NCBI GenBank assembly: GCA_030636125.1
Contig: DAOVXM010000154.1
Span: 1 to 6,581, forward strand
Direction of reading: 5' to 3'
Origin: Chloroflexota bacterium
GTDB taxonomy: Bacteria; Chloroflexota; Anaerolineae; Anaerolineales; UBA4823
Length of the DNA stretch: 6,581 bases
Below, in pieces: positions 6,237 to 6,581 of the stretch (positions are counted from its first letter, which is position 1; each line of letters begins with the position of its first letter). The notes under the pieces were generated by a model that was not told the DNA's origin, ran no database searches, and saw nothing but the letters and a program-made list of their open reading frames with translations. Position numbers and translations under genes: made by a program.

Positions 6237-6581
6237 TTACTCCTCTTCGGCAGTTTCAGTGACTGTTTCTTCTACAGTTTCAGCGACTGTTTCTTCTACA
6301 GTTTCAGCAACTGTTTCTTCTACAGTCTCAGGTTCATTTATCGGTTCTTCCACTGCTTCGACCTCGACTGCTGATTCCCCCTCGGCTTCAACCTCAGCCA
6401 CCGCTTCAGATATTTCGACCTCCGCCTCTAGGTCGTCAATTTCTTCTGCCTCAAGGACCGCTTCAGCCGCTTCTCCTTCTCGATGAACGAGAACGGTGAT
6501 CTCGGGAATCAAGTCTACGGTCAGCCGGACGTTGACCTTATGTTCACCAATCATGCGGATGGGCTGGGCGTCAATTTGACG
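6237..6581 (-). CDS. rplI: 50S ribosomal protein bL9 (L9), C-terminal part with long acidic tail (5' partial)
   Basis: The frame is open to the right edge and ends at TAA (6239-6237), giving the last 114 residues. The visible part starts RQIDAQPIRMIGEHKVNVRL and continues through DLIPEITVLVHREGE. This matches the end of the bL9 C-terminal domain, where the pattern PI + (I/L)GEH(K/E)V..(V)RL...(V/I)..(I/V)(T/K)V is standard. bL9 binds 23S rRNA at the base of the L1 stalk and helps to hold reading frame. Ordinary bL9 ends at about this point; here some 77 more residues follow with 32 Glu/Asp and no Lys or Arg, ending in eight-residue ETVEETVA repeats. The N-terminal rRNA-binding domain, the central helix and the start lie outside the window. 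An alternative reading, a separate small protein starting at the internal Met (ATG at 6554), is unlikely because the bL9 motif extends upstream of it. Confidence 0.85.
   Translation of the reverse strand, partial: RQIDAQPIRMIGEHKVNVRLTVDLIPEITVLVHREGEAAEAVLEAEEIDDLEAEVEISEAVAEVEAEGESAVEVEAVEEPINEPETVEETVAETVEETVAETVEETVTETAEEE
6251..6322 (-). repeat. 24-bp in-frame tandem repeat at the rplI 3' end, three copies
   Basis: Three head-to-tail 24-base units lie at 6251-6274, 6275-6298 and 6299-6322, differing by one or two bases each; a decayed fourth begins at 6323. Each encodes eight residues of the ETVEETVA type, so copy-number changes would keep the frame. The near-identity suggests recent expansion. 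Confidence 0.85.

Noticed and set aside
6251..6322. Tandem 24-bp repeats considered as a CRISPR array
   Set aside because: There are no spacers between units, the period is in frame with rplI, and no cas gene is present.
6259..6486. Open frame on the + strand encoding a Ser/Thr-rich repeat protein
   Set aside because: It is the antisense shadow of the acidic repeat tail of rplI: Glu-rich codons read in reverse give Ser and Thr. It has no homology signal and no ribosome binding site.

Overview
This window reads as an ordinary chromosomal stretch from a free-living bacterium, most likely a member of the Chloroflexota (Anaerolineae-like). That assignment is an inference. It rests on the Pro/Thr/Glu-rich tails added to membrane or exported proteins, a RodZ-like protein with a TP-rich extracytoplasmic part, a bL9 ribosomal protein with a long acidic extension, moderate GC content and tightly packed genes. 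No phage, transposase, CRISPR array, tRNA or rRNA was seen.

Layout. On the + strand, bases 1-207 hold the 3' end of a gene whose product ends in an EPPPT-repeat tail. It overlaps by an ATGA junction with a small four-helix CopD-like membrane protein (204-713). A Rho-independent terminator (735-770) closes this pair. Everything from 761 to the right edge is on the - strand. In transcription order it is the 3' part of rplI (bL9), a RodZ-like protein with two HTH domains, rimO (ribosomal protein uS12 methylthiotransferase), a HAL2/CysQ-type 3'(2'),5'-bisphosphate nucleotidase overlapping rimO by 4 nt, and a polytopic GT-C glycosyltransferase of the GT39/PMT type. The + and - gene sets converge at about 761, where the glycosyltransferase stop codon lies inside the foot of the + strand terminator.

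The two largest gaps are about 135 bases each. The gap between rplI and the RodZ-like gene (6105-6236) holds a strong GC-rich hairpin at 6134-6175. The gap between the RodZ-like gene and rimO (4727-4862) holds a 54-bp unit bounded by imperfect 15-bp inverted repeats. Both could be small dispersed palindromic elements, or terminators in the first case.

How the genes work together: rplI and rimO both serve the ribosome, one as a structural protein and one as a modifier of uS12. A RodZ-like gene beside rimO is a common bacterial arrangement. The nucleotidase presumably removes 3'-phosphoadenosine 5'-phosphate and is probably translationally coupled to rimO. The glycosyltransferase probably builds a cell-surface glycan or glycolipid. 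I found no convincing new multi-gene system. The most unusual points are the acidic repeat tail of bL9, the internal duplication of the RodZ-like HTH domain, and the two intergenic palindromic units.
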